Shown in pieces: positions 1 through 8,107 of a stretch of 64,000 nt of DNA. Position 1 is the stretch's first letter. Each line of letters begins with the position of its first letter. Made by a program: the position numbers and the translations under genes. The stretch covers positions 124,001-188,000 of the forward strand of contig JACKCN010000003.1 in the NCBI GenBank assembly GCA_020634015.1, given 5' to 3'. The notes under the pieces are model-generated. The model made no database searches. It was given only the letters and a program-made list of their open reading frames with translations, and was not told where the DNA came from. The DNA comes from Candidatus Delongbacteria bacterium. Lineage in GTDB: Bacteria > CAIWAD01.

Positions 1-1728
1 GCCAAGCGGCGTGAACGGCACCTGTATGTGGCCATCTGGTTCTACATCGCCACCATCGTCGCGATTGCCGTGCTCTACATCTTCAACAACCTGGCCCTGC
101 CGGCCATGGCCTTCAAGAGCTACAGCATCTACGCCGGTGTTCAGGACGCCTTCATGCAGTGGTGGTACGGGCACAATGCCGTGGCCTTCTTCCTCACCAC
201 ACCCTTCCTGGGCCTGATGTATTACTTCCTGCCCAAGGCGGCCGAGCGCCCCGTTTACAGCTACAAGCTCTCGATCCTGCATTTCTGGTCGCTGGTCTTC
301 ATCTATATCTGGGCCGGCCCGCACCACCTGCACTATACCGCACTTCCCGAGTGGGCCTCGACCCTGGGCATGCTTTTCTCCCTCATGCTCTGGATGCCCT
401 CCTGGGGTGGCATGATCAACGGCCTGCTGACCCTGCGGGGACGCTGGGACCGCGTGGCCGCGGATCCCGTGCTCAAGTTTTACGTCGTGGCCGTGACCTT
501 CTATGGCATGTCCACCTTCGAAGGACCGATGCTGTCCATCAAGAGCGTGAACAGTCTGTCCCACTACACCGACTGGACCATCGCCCACGTGCACTCCGGT
601 GCCCTGGGCTGGAACGGCTTCATGGCCTTCGGTATGGTCTACTGGCTGCTGCCCCGTCTGTACCAGACCGGCAAGGTCTGGAGCCACAAGCTGATGGAAC
701 TGCACTTCTGGCTGGGTACCGTGGGCATTCTGCTGTACATCGTCTCGATCTACAGCGCCGGCGTCACCCAGGGCCTGATGTGGCGCGCCTTCGACGCCAC
801 CGGACGCCTGGCCTATCCGGACTTCGTCGAGACCGTGATGCGACTCATGCCCATGTACATGGTGCGTGCGGTGGGCGGCCTGCTGTACATCACGGGCGCG
901 ATCCTCTGCGCCGTGAACATGGTCATGACCATGAAGATGGCCCCCGCGGGCCAGCTGCAGGATCCCGTGGCCGAAGCCCCCGCCCTGACCGGTGATGGCA
1001 GCGAGCATGATCCCCGCCGCGAGAACGAGAGTGCCTGGGGCTGGTTCACCGGCATGGGCTGGCACCGCGTCTGGGAGCGCAAGGGTCTGGTCTTCACGAT
1101 CTTCGTGGCAATCTCCGTGATCAGCGCGTCGCTCTTCGAGATTCTGCCCACGTTCCTGATCAAGTCCAACATCCCCACCATCGCCTCCGTAAAGCCCTAC
1201 ACGCCACTCGAGCAGTACGGACGTGACATCTACGTGTCCGAAGGCTGCTACAACTGCCACTCCCAGATGGTGCGCCCCATGCGCCACGAGACGGAGCGTT
1301 ATGGCGAGTACAGCAAGCCCGGCGAGTTCATCTACGATCGTCCCTTCCAGTGGGGCTCCCGCCGCATCGGTCCCGACCTGCATCGCGTGGGCGGCAAGTA
1401 TCCCGACATGTGGCACGTGAGCCACATGGAGGATCCGCGCTCGACCACTCCGCAGTCGATCATGCCGCGTTATCCCTGGCTGGCCAAGAATGACATCGAC
1501 TTCGCAAGCATCCAGCCCCGCATCGATGCCCTGTTGATGCTTGGCGTGCCCTATGGTGATGTGGTGGACAGTGCCGAGCAGAACGCACGCACCCAGGCCG
1601 AGAGCATTGCCCGCGGCATCGTGGACCAGGGTGGACCGGATCTGCAGGGCAAGGACATCGTGGCGCTCATCGCCTATCTGCAGCGTCTGGGTACCGACAT
1701 CAAGAAGATGGATGCATCGGCCAGATGA
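1..1728 (+). CDS. ccoNO: Fused cbb3-type cytochrome c oxidase subunits I and II (CcoN-CcoO), 5' end outside window
   Basis: The reading frame is open from the first base, so the start lies upstream; 575 residues are visible. The first ~340 residues are the C-terminal part of CcoN, the catalytic haem-copper subunit. Visible His ligands are His58 in GHNAVAFF, the CuB pair His108-His109 in GPHHLHY, and His196/His198 in HVHSGALGWNG, the haem b3 and haem b ligands. After a short hydrophilic linker the chain continues in frame into CcoO: a membrane anchor near residues 362-385, then a single haem c motif CYNCH (Cys416, Cys419, His420). The two subunits are normally separate genes; NO fusions are known from some other bacteria. 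ATGA overlap with ccoQ puts it at the head of the visible operon. The enzyme reduces O2 to water at low oxygen and pumps protons. Identification is very secure. Confidence 0.96.
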   Translation, partial: AKRRERHLYVAIWFYIATIVAIAVLYIFNNLALPAMAFKSYSIYAGVQDAFMQWWYGHNAVAFFLTTPFLGLMYYFLPKAAERPVYSYKLSILHFWSLVFIYIWAGPHHLHYTALPEWASTLGMLFSLMLWMPSWGGMINGLLTLRGRWDRVAADPVLKFYVVAVTFYGMSTFEGPMLSIKSVNSLSHYTDWTIAHVHSGALGWNGFMAFGMVYWLLPRLYQTGKVWSHKLMELHFWLGTVGILLYIVSIYSAGVTQGLMWRAFDATGRLAYPDFVETVMRLMPMYMVRAVGGLLYITGAILCAVNMVMTMKMAPAGQLQDPVAEAPALTGDGSEHDPRRENESAWGWFTGMGWHRVWERKGLVFTIFVAISVISASLFEILPTFLIKSNIPTIASVKPYTPLEQYGRDIYVSEGCYNCHSQMVRPMRHETERYGEYSKPGEFIYDRPFQWGSRRIGPDLHRVGGKYPDMWHVSHMEDPRSTTPQSIMPRYPWLAKNDIDFASIQPRIDALLMLGVPYGDVVDSAEQNARTQAESIARGIVDQGGPDLQGKDIVALIAYLQRLGTDIKKMDASAR

Positions 1729-1925
1729 GGCTGAGTGACATCATGTCGTACGCCGACCTGGCGAACTATGCGGAAATCGCCCTGGTGATCTTCCTGGGCA
1801 TCTACGCCCTGGTGGCCATCACCACGCTGGTGCGCCGCGATCGCCGGGCCATGGACGATGCGGCCGCCATGCCCCTGCACGATGGCACGACCACCGAAGC
1901 GCCATCCGCGGACCCGGAGCGCTGA
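1725..1925 (+). CDS. ccoQ: cbb3 oxidase small subunit CcoQ/FixQ-like
   Basis: A 66-residue protein with one membrane helix (about residues 17-36, IALVIFLGIYALVAITTLV) followed by a charged RRDRR stretch and a low-complexity tail. This matches the size and layout of CcoQ, which stabilises the cbb3 complex in the cytoplasmic membrane. The ATG at 1725 overlaps the ccoNO stop as ATGA, which argues for translational coupling. A second ATG at 1743 is also possible and has a GAGG upstream. Sequence conservation in this family is low, so the call rests mainly on position between ccoNO and ccoP and on topology. Confidence 0.85.
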   Translation: MRLSDIMSYADLANYAEIALVIFLGIYALVAITTLVRRDRRAMDDAAAMPLHDGTTTEAPSADPER

Positions 1926-1983
1926 CGGCCTCTTCCCCTGGGGAACTGGAACCCGCGAAAGCGGGAAACAAGTGGAGAGATTC

Positions 1984-2616
1984 ATGAGCAAGGCATTCGA
2001 TAAACTGCTGGATCACGATTACGATGGCATCAAGGAGTACGACAATCCCTTGCCCGGCTGGTGGAAGTGGTTGTGGATCCTGACCATCCTGTTCTCGTTC
2101 GTCTACTTCCCCTTCTACCACATCTACGGAGCGCCCGGCGTGCTGGCGCGCTACGACCAGGATGTGGCCGAGTACGAGGCCCAGCAGCCGCCCGAAATCA
2201 TGACCGCATCGGGCGAAGCCCTGCTGGCCATGGTGGGCGACCCCACCCGGATCGGCAGCGGCCAGGCAATCTTCGAGAAGAACTGCGTGGCCTGCCACAC
2301 GGCCGATGGCGGGGGTCTGATCGGCCCCAACCTGTGCGACAACTACTGGAAGAACTCCAATGGCTCCATCGACGGCATCATGCATACCGTTCGCAAGGGC
2401 GTGCTCGAAAAGGGCATGCTGGCCTGGGAGAACATCCTCAAGCCCGAAGAACTGGAGAATGTGGTGGCGTTCGTGTACACATTGCGCGACACTACCCCCG
2501 CGAATCCCAAGGCGCCGGAAGGCGAGCTCTACGATCCCGTGAGCCACACCGCTCCCGCCGACAGTCTGGTCGAAGATGCGTCCATCGCGGACCCGGCCGC
2601 AGAACAGAACCCCTGA
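1984..2616 (+). CDS. ccoP: cbb3 oxidase subunit CcoP with a single haem c
   Basis: A 210-residue c-type cytochrome. The start at 1984 is chosen because the protein then begins with the typical FixP N-terminus (KLLDHDYDGIKEYDNPLP) and has GTGGAGAG upstream; the frame is open further 5' but that part looks non-coding. One membrane helix spans about residues 29-47. The cytochrome domain carries one CVACH motif near residue 98-102. Proteobacterial CcoP has two haems and is near 300 residues; this protein has only one CXXCH and is a third shorter. It delivers electrons from soluble cytochrome c to CcoO. The C-terminus is acidic and Pro/Ala-rich. It lies 58 bp after ccoQ, in the same operon. Confidence 0.93.
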   Translation: MSKAFDKLLDHDYDGIKEYDNPLPGWWKWLWILTILFSFVYFPFYHIYGAPGVLARYDQDVAEYEAQQPPEIMTASGEALLAMVGDPTRIGSGQAIFEKNCVACHTADGGGLIGPNLCDNYWKNSNGSIDGIMHTVRKGVLEKGMLAWENILKPEELENVVAFVYTLRDTTPANPKAPEGELYDPVSHTAPADSLVEDASIADPAAEQNP

Positions 2617-2672
2617 CCGTTCCTTTTCCTGGAACTTTCGTACTGGCTCCAAGGAACGGCGGCATACGAGAT

Positions 2673-2706
2673 GGCACCCCATCCGGTCAAACCCGGATGG
2701 GGTGCC
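2673..2706 (+). repeat. Perfect 14-bp stem-loop between ccoP and ccoG
   Basis: Bases 2673-2686 pair perfectly with 2693-2706 around a 6-nt loop (TCAAAC). No T-run follows, so it does not look like a standard intrinsic terminator. A second, imperfect hairpin follows at 2713-2740 (GGACCG arm pairing with CGGTCC). Together they fill most of the 140-bp gap, the only sizeable gap inside the structural part of the cco operon. They may protect the ccoNOQP part of the mRNA or attenuate readthrough to the assembly genes; this role is inferred. Confidence 0.7.
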
Positions 2707-2756
2707 CATGCCGGACCGTCCACCCTTGAAGGGGCGGTCCCCGAAAGGACCCCGTG

Positions 2757-4157
2757 ATGAGTTCCCCCTCCGAGGGCAGCGCCGGCCCACCTCCCAAGGT
2801 ATTGTCCACCATGAACCAGGACGGCAGCCGCAAGCTGATGCGTCCCCGTCTGTATGCCGGCCGCTTCTTCCAGCGCCGGCGCGTGCTGGCCTGGTTCCTG
2901 ATTCTGGCCTTCAGCCTGATTCCCTACATCACGCTCGGTGGAAAGCCGGCGATCTTTCTGGACCTGGCACATCGGCAGTTCACCTTCTTCGGCAAGACAC
3001 TGCTGGCCACGGACACCGTGATCCTGATGCTGTTCATGCTTTCCATTCTGGTCAGCATCTTCCTGCTCACGGCACTCATCGGGCGAGTATGGTGTGGCTG
3101 GGCCTGTCCCCAGACCGTGTACATGGAATTTCTCTTCCGTCCCATCGAGCGTCTCTTCGAAGGGCCGCCCGAGCAGCAGCGCAAGCTGGACCAGCAGGGC
3201 GGTGGCATCCGCCGGCTCGCCAAGAACGGCGTGTTCCTGTTGATCGCGGTGTTTCTGGCCCACACCTTCCTTGCGTATTGGGTCAGTGTCGATGTGCTGC
3301 TGCACTGGATGCGACAGTCACCACTCGACCATCCGGGCGGTTTTCTGGTGATGGCCGCGGTGTCCACACTGGTTTTCATCGACTTCGCCTGGTTCCGCGA
3401 GCAGACCTGTCTGGTCGCGTGTCCCTACGGGCGCTTCCAGTCGGTGCTGCTCGATCGCAGTTCCCTGATCGTGGGCTACGACACCACGCGCGGCGAAAGC
3501 CGCGGCACCACGCGTGACCGTCGAGAGCAGAAGGACACCAGTTTCGGCGATTGCATTGACTGCGGTGCCTGCGTCAAGACCTGTCCCACAGGCATCGACA
3601 TCCGCAACGGTCTGCAGATGGAATGCGTGAACTGCACCCAGTGCATCGACGCCTGTGACCAGGTGATGGACAAGCTGGGCAAGCCGCGCGGCCTGATCCG
3701 CTACAGCTCGCAGGAAGAACTGGAAACCGGCACCCGGCGCTTCCTGAGGCCGCGGCTGCTGATCTATCCCACGGTGCTGATCGTGGCCCTGACCCTGCTC
3801 ACCATCAAGCTCAATTCGATCAAGACCGCCGACGTGACCGTGTTGCGCGGCCTGAGCGCGCCCTGGACCGATCTGGGCGACGACCGCATCAGCAACAGCC
3901 TGCGGGTCAAGGTGGGCAATCGGGATCTCGAACCCCGCAAGTTCTGGATTTCGGTCACCGAGCCTGCGGAGGCCCAGCTGATCGCGCCGGAAAATCCGAT
4001 CGTGGTCCCCGGCAATGGCAGTCACACCGCGACCCTCTTCGTGATCCTGAATGAAGAGGCCTTCGAGCATGGCGATGTCCCCACGCACATCGAAGTCACC
4101 GATTCACTGGGGTTCAGCCAGAGCGTGCTGTACAAATTGTTGGGGCCACGCGAATGA
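2757..4157 (+). CDS. ccoG: cbb3 oxidase assembly ferredoxin-like protein CcoG
   Basis: A 466-residue membrane protein of the CcoG/FixG family, needed for cbb3 oxidase maturation, probably by reducing copper on its way to CcoN. Several membrane helices lie in the first ~210 residues, with the family motif WCGWACPQTVYMEFLFRPIE near residue 115. Two 4Fe-4S motifs follow, CIDCGACVKTCP and CVNCTQCIDACD. After a last helix (about 340-358) comes a beta-rich periplasmic IgG-like C-terminal domain. The ATG at 2757 is preferred to the adjacent GTG at 2754 because GAAAGGA ends 7 bases upstream. The stop overlaps ccoH as ATGA. Confidence 0.95.
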   Translation: MSSPSEGSAGPPPKVLSTMNQDGSRKLMRPRLYAGRFFQRRRVLAWFLILAFSLIPYITLGGKPAIFLDLAHRQFTFFGKTLLATDTVILMLFMLSILVSIFLLTALIGRVWCGWACPQTVYMEFLFRPIERLFEGPPEQQRKLDQQGGGIRRLAKNGVFLLIAVFLAHTFLAYWVSVDVLLHWMRQSPLDHPGGFLVMAAVSTLVFIDFAWFREQTCLVACPYGRFQSVLLDRSSLIVGYDTTRGESRGTTRDRREQKDTSFGDCIDCGACVKTCPTGIDIRNGLQMECVNCTQCIDACDQVMDKLGKPRGLIRYSSQEELETGTRRFLRPRLLIYPTVLIVALTLLTIKLNSIKTADVTVLRGLSAPWTDLGDDRISNSLRVKVGNRDLEPRKFWISVTEPAEAQLIAPENPIVVPGNGSHTATLFVILNEEAFEHGDVPTHIEVTDSLGFSQSVLYKLLGPRE

Positions 4158-4678
4158 CACAGAACACGACCCCGGGCAAAGGCTCCGGCCGCTGGTGGAT
4201 TCTGGCGGTGCCGCTGCTGTTGCTGCCGGTGGTGGTGCTGTACGGCATCTTCTTCTACAAGGTGAATCACGACCCCTCCTTTGGTGTCGAGCCGGACTAT
4301 TATGTCAAGGGCGTCCAATGGGACGAGCACCAGGCCCAGGCTCGCGAGAACCTTGAGCTGGGTTGGAGGCTCGAGCTGGCGCTCCTGCCCGCCCAGCCGG
4401 GCATCATGGCTCTCACGCTGCAACTGGCTGATTCCACCGGACTTGTCATTGACGACGCCCGGATTTCCGTGGTGGCCTTCGCCAATGCGCGCAGTGCCCA
4501 GCGCATGCAACAGGATTTCGTGGCCAGTGATTCCGGCTACCGCGCCCTGTTGCCCATGGACCAGGCGGGGATCTGGGAGTTCAGGATCACAGCCACGCGT
4601 GGCGAGTCGGTGTACACCGAAACCCTGCGACGCGAACTGGATGCGGCACTCCTGGACATACAAGGAGCCACACCATGA
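4154..4678 (+). CDS. ccoH: FixH/CcoH-like cbb3 oxidase assembly protein
   Basis: A 174-residue protein with one N-terminal membrane helix (about residues 14-36) and a periplasmic domain of beta-strand character. The segment just after the helix, with a YYVKGVQWDEH motif, is typical of FixH, where substrates with Y-x-K/x-W-D follow the helix. FixH proteins assist assembly of the cbb3 complex. The start overlaps the ccoG stop and the stop overlaps the next gene, both as ATGA, so the three genes are tightly coupled. Family assignment is good given the context. Confidence 0.9.
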   Translation: MTQNTTPGKGSGRWWILAVPLLLLPVVVLYGIFFYKVNHDPSFGVEPDYYVKGVQWDEHQAQARENLELGWRLELALLPAQPGIMALTLQLADSTGLVIDDARISVVAFANARSAQRMQQDFVASDSGYRALLPMDQAGIWEFRITATRGESVYTETLRRELDAALLDIQGATP

Positions 4679-5442
4679 CCCTGCTGCTGATCGCCGTGTT
4701 CAGTGCCAGCCTGCTGGGCAGTGCCCATTGTGCCGGCATGTGCGGGCCGCTGCTGCCATTCTATGCGGCGGGCGCCCCTGTGGAGAAACGCTGGCTGGGG
4801 CATCTGACCTACAGCCTGGGGCGACTCGTGTCCTACGCCACCCTGGGGGCCCTCGCCGGCGCCGCGGGCAGTGCGGTCAACATGGCCGGCGAAGCCGCCG
4901 GGATCATCCGGGTATCCGCGATCGCGGCCGGGGTACTGATGATCCTCTGGGGCCTGGGCGTGCTCTTCGCCCGTTTCGGCCTGAGATTCCTGCCGGCCAA
5001 TCCTCTGGGCAAATCCACCGGGGCGGCTTTCCGCAGGTTGTTCCAGAACCTGCAGAACAAACCACCGCTGTGGCGAGCAGGCATGCTGGGGCTGGCCTCC
5101 ACGCTGCTTCCCTGCGGCTGGCTCTACGCGTTCGCGATCACGGCCGCCGGCACGGGGAGTCCCTGGCAGGGGGCCCTGGTGATGCTGCTCTTCTGGAGTG
5201 GCACACTGCCCGTGATGGTGTCACTCGGAGTGGGAATCCAGGCTCTCAGCGGACGCTTCCGCAGGCATCTGCCCGTGGTGGGGGCCGTTGCGATCGTGGT
5301 GATGGGCCTGATCAGCGTGATCCATCGGGCGGGCATCAATCCCGAACGTTTCAGTCAGATCACCTCCCCGGTCGCCATCCAGGAGGATGGAAAGCCCGCC
5401 AAGGGTGATCCCTTCACGGCCCCCTGCTGCGAGAATGAGTGA
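4675..5442 (+). CDS. Sulfite exporter TauE/SafE-family (COG2836-like) membrane protein of the cco cluster
   Basis: A 255-residue integral membrane protein with about six helices. It has the two signatures of the DsbD-like/TauE-SafE subfamily found next to copper ATPases: an N-terminal HCxxMCGP (residues 18-25) and LLPCGWLYAF in the second half. Such proteins accompany ccoI in many cbb3 operons and are thought to help copper handling or thiol transfer across the membrane; the exact substrate is not established. The C-terminal tail ends in CCENE, two adjacent Cys that could bind metal. The stop overlaps ccoI as GTGA. Confidence 0.88.
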   Translation: MTLLLIAVFSASLLGSAHCAGMCGPLLPFYAAGAPVEKRWLGHLTYSLGRLVSYATLGALAGAAGSAVNMAGEAAGIIRVSAIAAGVLMILWGLGVLFARFGLRFLPANPLGKSTGAAFRRLFQNLQNKPPLWRAGMLGLASTLLPCGWLYAFAITAAGTGSPWQGALVMLLFWSGTLPVMVSLGVGIQALSGRFRRHLPVVGAVAIVVMGLISVIHRAGINPERFSQITSPVAIQEDGKPAKGDPFTAPCCENE

Positions 5443-7961
5443 CCGTGTCCGACGAGACGCCATCCCCGTCCTGGTCCGATCCGGGCGTGATCCAGCGCAC
5501 GGGGGTGTCGGCCTGTGCCCATTGCGGACTGGATGTGCCACCCGCCCTGCACAGGCCTGACGAACCCCTGCAGTTCTGCTGCAATGGTTGCCGGACCGTG
5601 TATGATGTGATTCATGGCAACGGTCTCGAGAAGTACTACGACCTGGCCCGCTCCGCCGACCCCGCCCGCGAGAAGACCCGCCCCGCCACCATCACCGATC
5701 GCAGCTACCGTGACTTTGACGATCCCGGATTCCAGGACGCCTGGTGTCGGCCACTTGCCGACGGCCATCTGGAAGTGGATCTGTATCTCGAGAATGTGCA
5801 CTGTGTGGCCTGCGTCTGGCTGGTGGAGAAACTGCCGATCAAGCTGGACGGCGTGGACGAGTGCCTGCTGGACATCCGCCGGGGGCGCGCCCGTCTGCGC
5901 TGGGATCCGCGGCGGGCCAGGCTGAGCGACATCGCCCGTTTCCTGGACTCGCTGGGCTATCCGGCCCATCCCTGGCGCGGCTCGCAGATGGACTCGATTC
6001 ACCGCAGCGAAGACCGGCGCCTGTTGATCCGGATCGCGGTGGCCGGTGCGGCGGCGGGCAATGTGATGCTCATCGCCTTCAGCCTCTACGGAGGCTATTT
6101 CAGTGGCATGAGCGAGGAGTTCCGCCAGTATTTCCGCTGGGTCAGCCTGTTGCTCACCGCTCCCAGCGTGTTCTGGTCGGGCATGGAATTCTACCGTGGT
6201 GCGTGGGGCAGCCTCAAGGCCCGCAGCCTGCACATGGACCTGCCGATCACCATCGGCATCGCGGCAGCCTTCCTCTGGGGCAGCTGGAACACCATCACCA
6301 ACCGCGGCGAGATCTACTTCGACACCCTGACCGTGCTGATCTTCCTGCTGCTTTGCGGACGCTGGCTGGTGCGCCGACAGCAGCGCAGCGCCGCCGATGC
6401 CACCGAACTGCTGCATTCGCTCACCCCCAGTGCGGCTCGCCGGATCACGGATGGAGTGGTCAGCGAGGTCCCGTTGTCCGCGCTGACCATCGAGGACCGG
6501 GTGGAAGTACGCGCCGGGGAGACGGTTCCCGCAGATGGGATGGTGGAAGAGGGCAACTCGCGTCTGGATCTGTCGCTGCTCACGGGGGAATCGGTGCCCC
6601 AGGATGTGGAACCCGGGGCCCCCGTGTTTGCCGGCACCCTCAATCTGGAAGGCCGCTTGGTGGTGCGCGTGATGCGTTCCGGCGAGGATACGCGCGTGGG
6701 CCGATTGATGAAGGAGATCGAGCATGCCGCGGGCAGACGTGCTCCCATCGTGCTGCTGGCCGACAGGATCTCGGGCTGGTTCGTGGCCGGTGTGCTGTTT
6801 CTGGCCCTCGTGACCTTTGCACTCTGGGTGCGCAACGGTGTCGGCCTGGCACTGGACCATGCCATCTCGCTGTTGATCGTGACCTGTCCCTGTGCGCTTG
6901 GCATGGCCACGCCTCTGGCGGTGGGCCTGGCTCTGGGGCGCGCGGCCCGGCGTGGCATCCTGGTACGCGGCGCGGATGTGATCGAACGTCTGCAGGATGG
7001 TGGCGAGCTGGTTCTGGACAAGACAGGCACACTCACCGAGGGGCGTCTGGATCTCGTGCGCACTCTGGGCGACGCGGGGAGCCTGCCACTGGTGGCGGCC
7101 CTTGAAGCCAACAGCGCCCATCCGGTCGCCAGAGCCCTGCTGCGGGCCGCCGATGCGAGCACACTGCCGACCGCCAACTCCGTACGACAGATCAGCGGAG
7201 CCGGAATCGCCGGCGAGGTCAATGGGCGCACGGTCATCGCGGCCTCGCTGTCCCATCTGGCAGGCCTGGGCATTCTGCCTGCGCGAGCGCTGGAGGAGGC
7301 GATCCCCGGGCTGTTGGCGGATGCACTGACTCCCATCGGGGTGGCCGTGGATGGACAGCTGGTGACCGTGTTCGGACTTGGTGACACCCTGCGGGCCGAT
7401 GCGCTGGAGACGCTGGATCGCTTGCGGGCCCGAGGCTGGAAACCGCGGATCCTCTCCGGGGACCATCCCTCCGTGGTACGCGCGATCGGTGGTCGTCTGG
7501 GCCTGGCCGAAGACCGCTGTCTGGGCGGAGTTTCGCCCGAATCCAAACTGCAGATCGTTGAGGGCCTCGCCCGCACGGGCAGAGTGATGATGGTGGGCGA
7601 TGGGGTGAACGATGCCGCCGCCCTGGCGGCCGCCACCGTTGGCGTCAGCGTGCGCGGGGGTGCCGAAGCCAGCCTGGCCGCCGCGGATGTGTATCTGTCG
7701 CGACCCGGATTGCTGCCCCTTGCCGAACTGGTGGCCGGAGCCAGCGGGACGGTGCGAACGATCCGGCTGAACCTTGCTCTCAGTCTGTTCTACAATCTGG
7801 CCGGTGCCGGTCTGGCGATGAGCGGCCTGCTCAACCCGCTGGTGGCCGCCGTGCTGATGCCCATCAGCTCATTGACCGTTGTGCTGATTTCGCTCAACAA
7901 CCGCAGTTTTGGTGCCTTGTCGCCGAATTTGCTGAGGCCAGAACAGGAAACTTCCCCCTGA
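5439..7961 (+). CDS. ccoI: Copper-translocating P1B-type ATPase CcoI/FixI
   Basis: An 840-residue heavy-metal ATPase that supplies copper for cbb3 oxidase. The N-terminus has a Cys-rich metal-binding segment (Cys26, Cys29 and FCCNGC) seen in CcoI proteins, followed by an HMA domain with Cys122-x-x-Cys125. Transmembrane CPC is at Cys483-Pro-Cys485, the phosphorylated Asp is Asp527 in DKTGT, SAHPVARAL is the P1B-specific HP motif, and GDGVNDAAAL marks the hinge. The GTG start at 5439 overlaps the previous stop (GTGA); an in-frame GTG at 5445 is an alternative. Subfamily assignment as CcoI rather than CopA rests on the operon and the extra N-terminal Cys domain. Confidence 0.96.
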   Translation: MTVSDETPSPSWSDPGVIQRTGVSACAHCGLDVPPALHRPDEPLQFCCNGCRTVYDVIHGNGLEKYYDLARSADPAREKTRPATITDRSYRDFDDPGFQDAWCRPLADGHLEVDLYLENVHCVACVWLVEKLPIKLDGVDECLLDIRRGRARLRWDPRRARLSDIARFLDSLGYPAHPWRGSQMDSIHRSEDRRLLIRIAVAGAAAGNVMLIAFSLYGGYFSGMSEEFRQYFRWVSLLLTAPSVFWSGMEFYRGAWGSLKARSLHMDLPITIGIAAAFLWGSWNTITNRGEIYFDTLTVLIFLLLCGRWLVRRQQRSAADATELLHSLTPSAARRITDGVVSEVPLSALTIEDRVEVRAGETVPADGMVEEGNSRLDLSLLTGESVPQDVEPGAPVFAGTLNLEGRLVVRVMRSGEDTRVGRLMKEIEHAAGRRAPIVLLADRISGWFVAGVLFLALVTFALWVRNGVGLALDHAISLLIVTCPCALGMATPLAVGLALGRAARRGILVRGADVIERLQDGGELVLDKTGTLTEGRLDLVRTLGDAGSLPLVAALEANSAHPVARALLRAADASTLPTANSVRQISGAGIAGEVNGRTVIAASLSHLAGLGILPARALEEAIPGLLADALTPIGVAVDGQLVTVFGLGDTLRADALETLDRLRARGWKPRILSGDHPSVVRAIGGRLGLAEDRCLGGVSPESKLQIVEGLARTGRVMMVGDGVNDAAALAAATVGVSVRGGAEASLAAADVYLSRPGLLPLAELVAGASGTVRTIRLNLALSLFYNLAGAGLAMSGLLNPLVAAVLMPISSLTVVLISLNNRSFGALSPNLLRPEQETSP

Positions 7962-8107
7962 TGCTGCTCGCATCCGCATGATTTGTCGAGGACTCCTCTT
8001 CATTGATTGGTACAGCCTCCCGCTGCTCTTGCCGATAGATTTGTCAAACACTGTCATTCTTGACGGCCAACACCGGGACTTGCCCAGCCACGGTCGAAGG
8101 AGTTCGA

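Noticed and set aside
5355..7466. Minus-strand open frame of 703 codons
   Set aside because: It is the antisense shadow of ccoI, which has all P-type ATPase motifs; no ribosome binding site or known domain on the minus strand.
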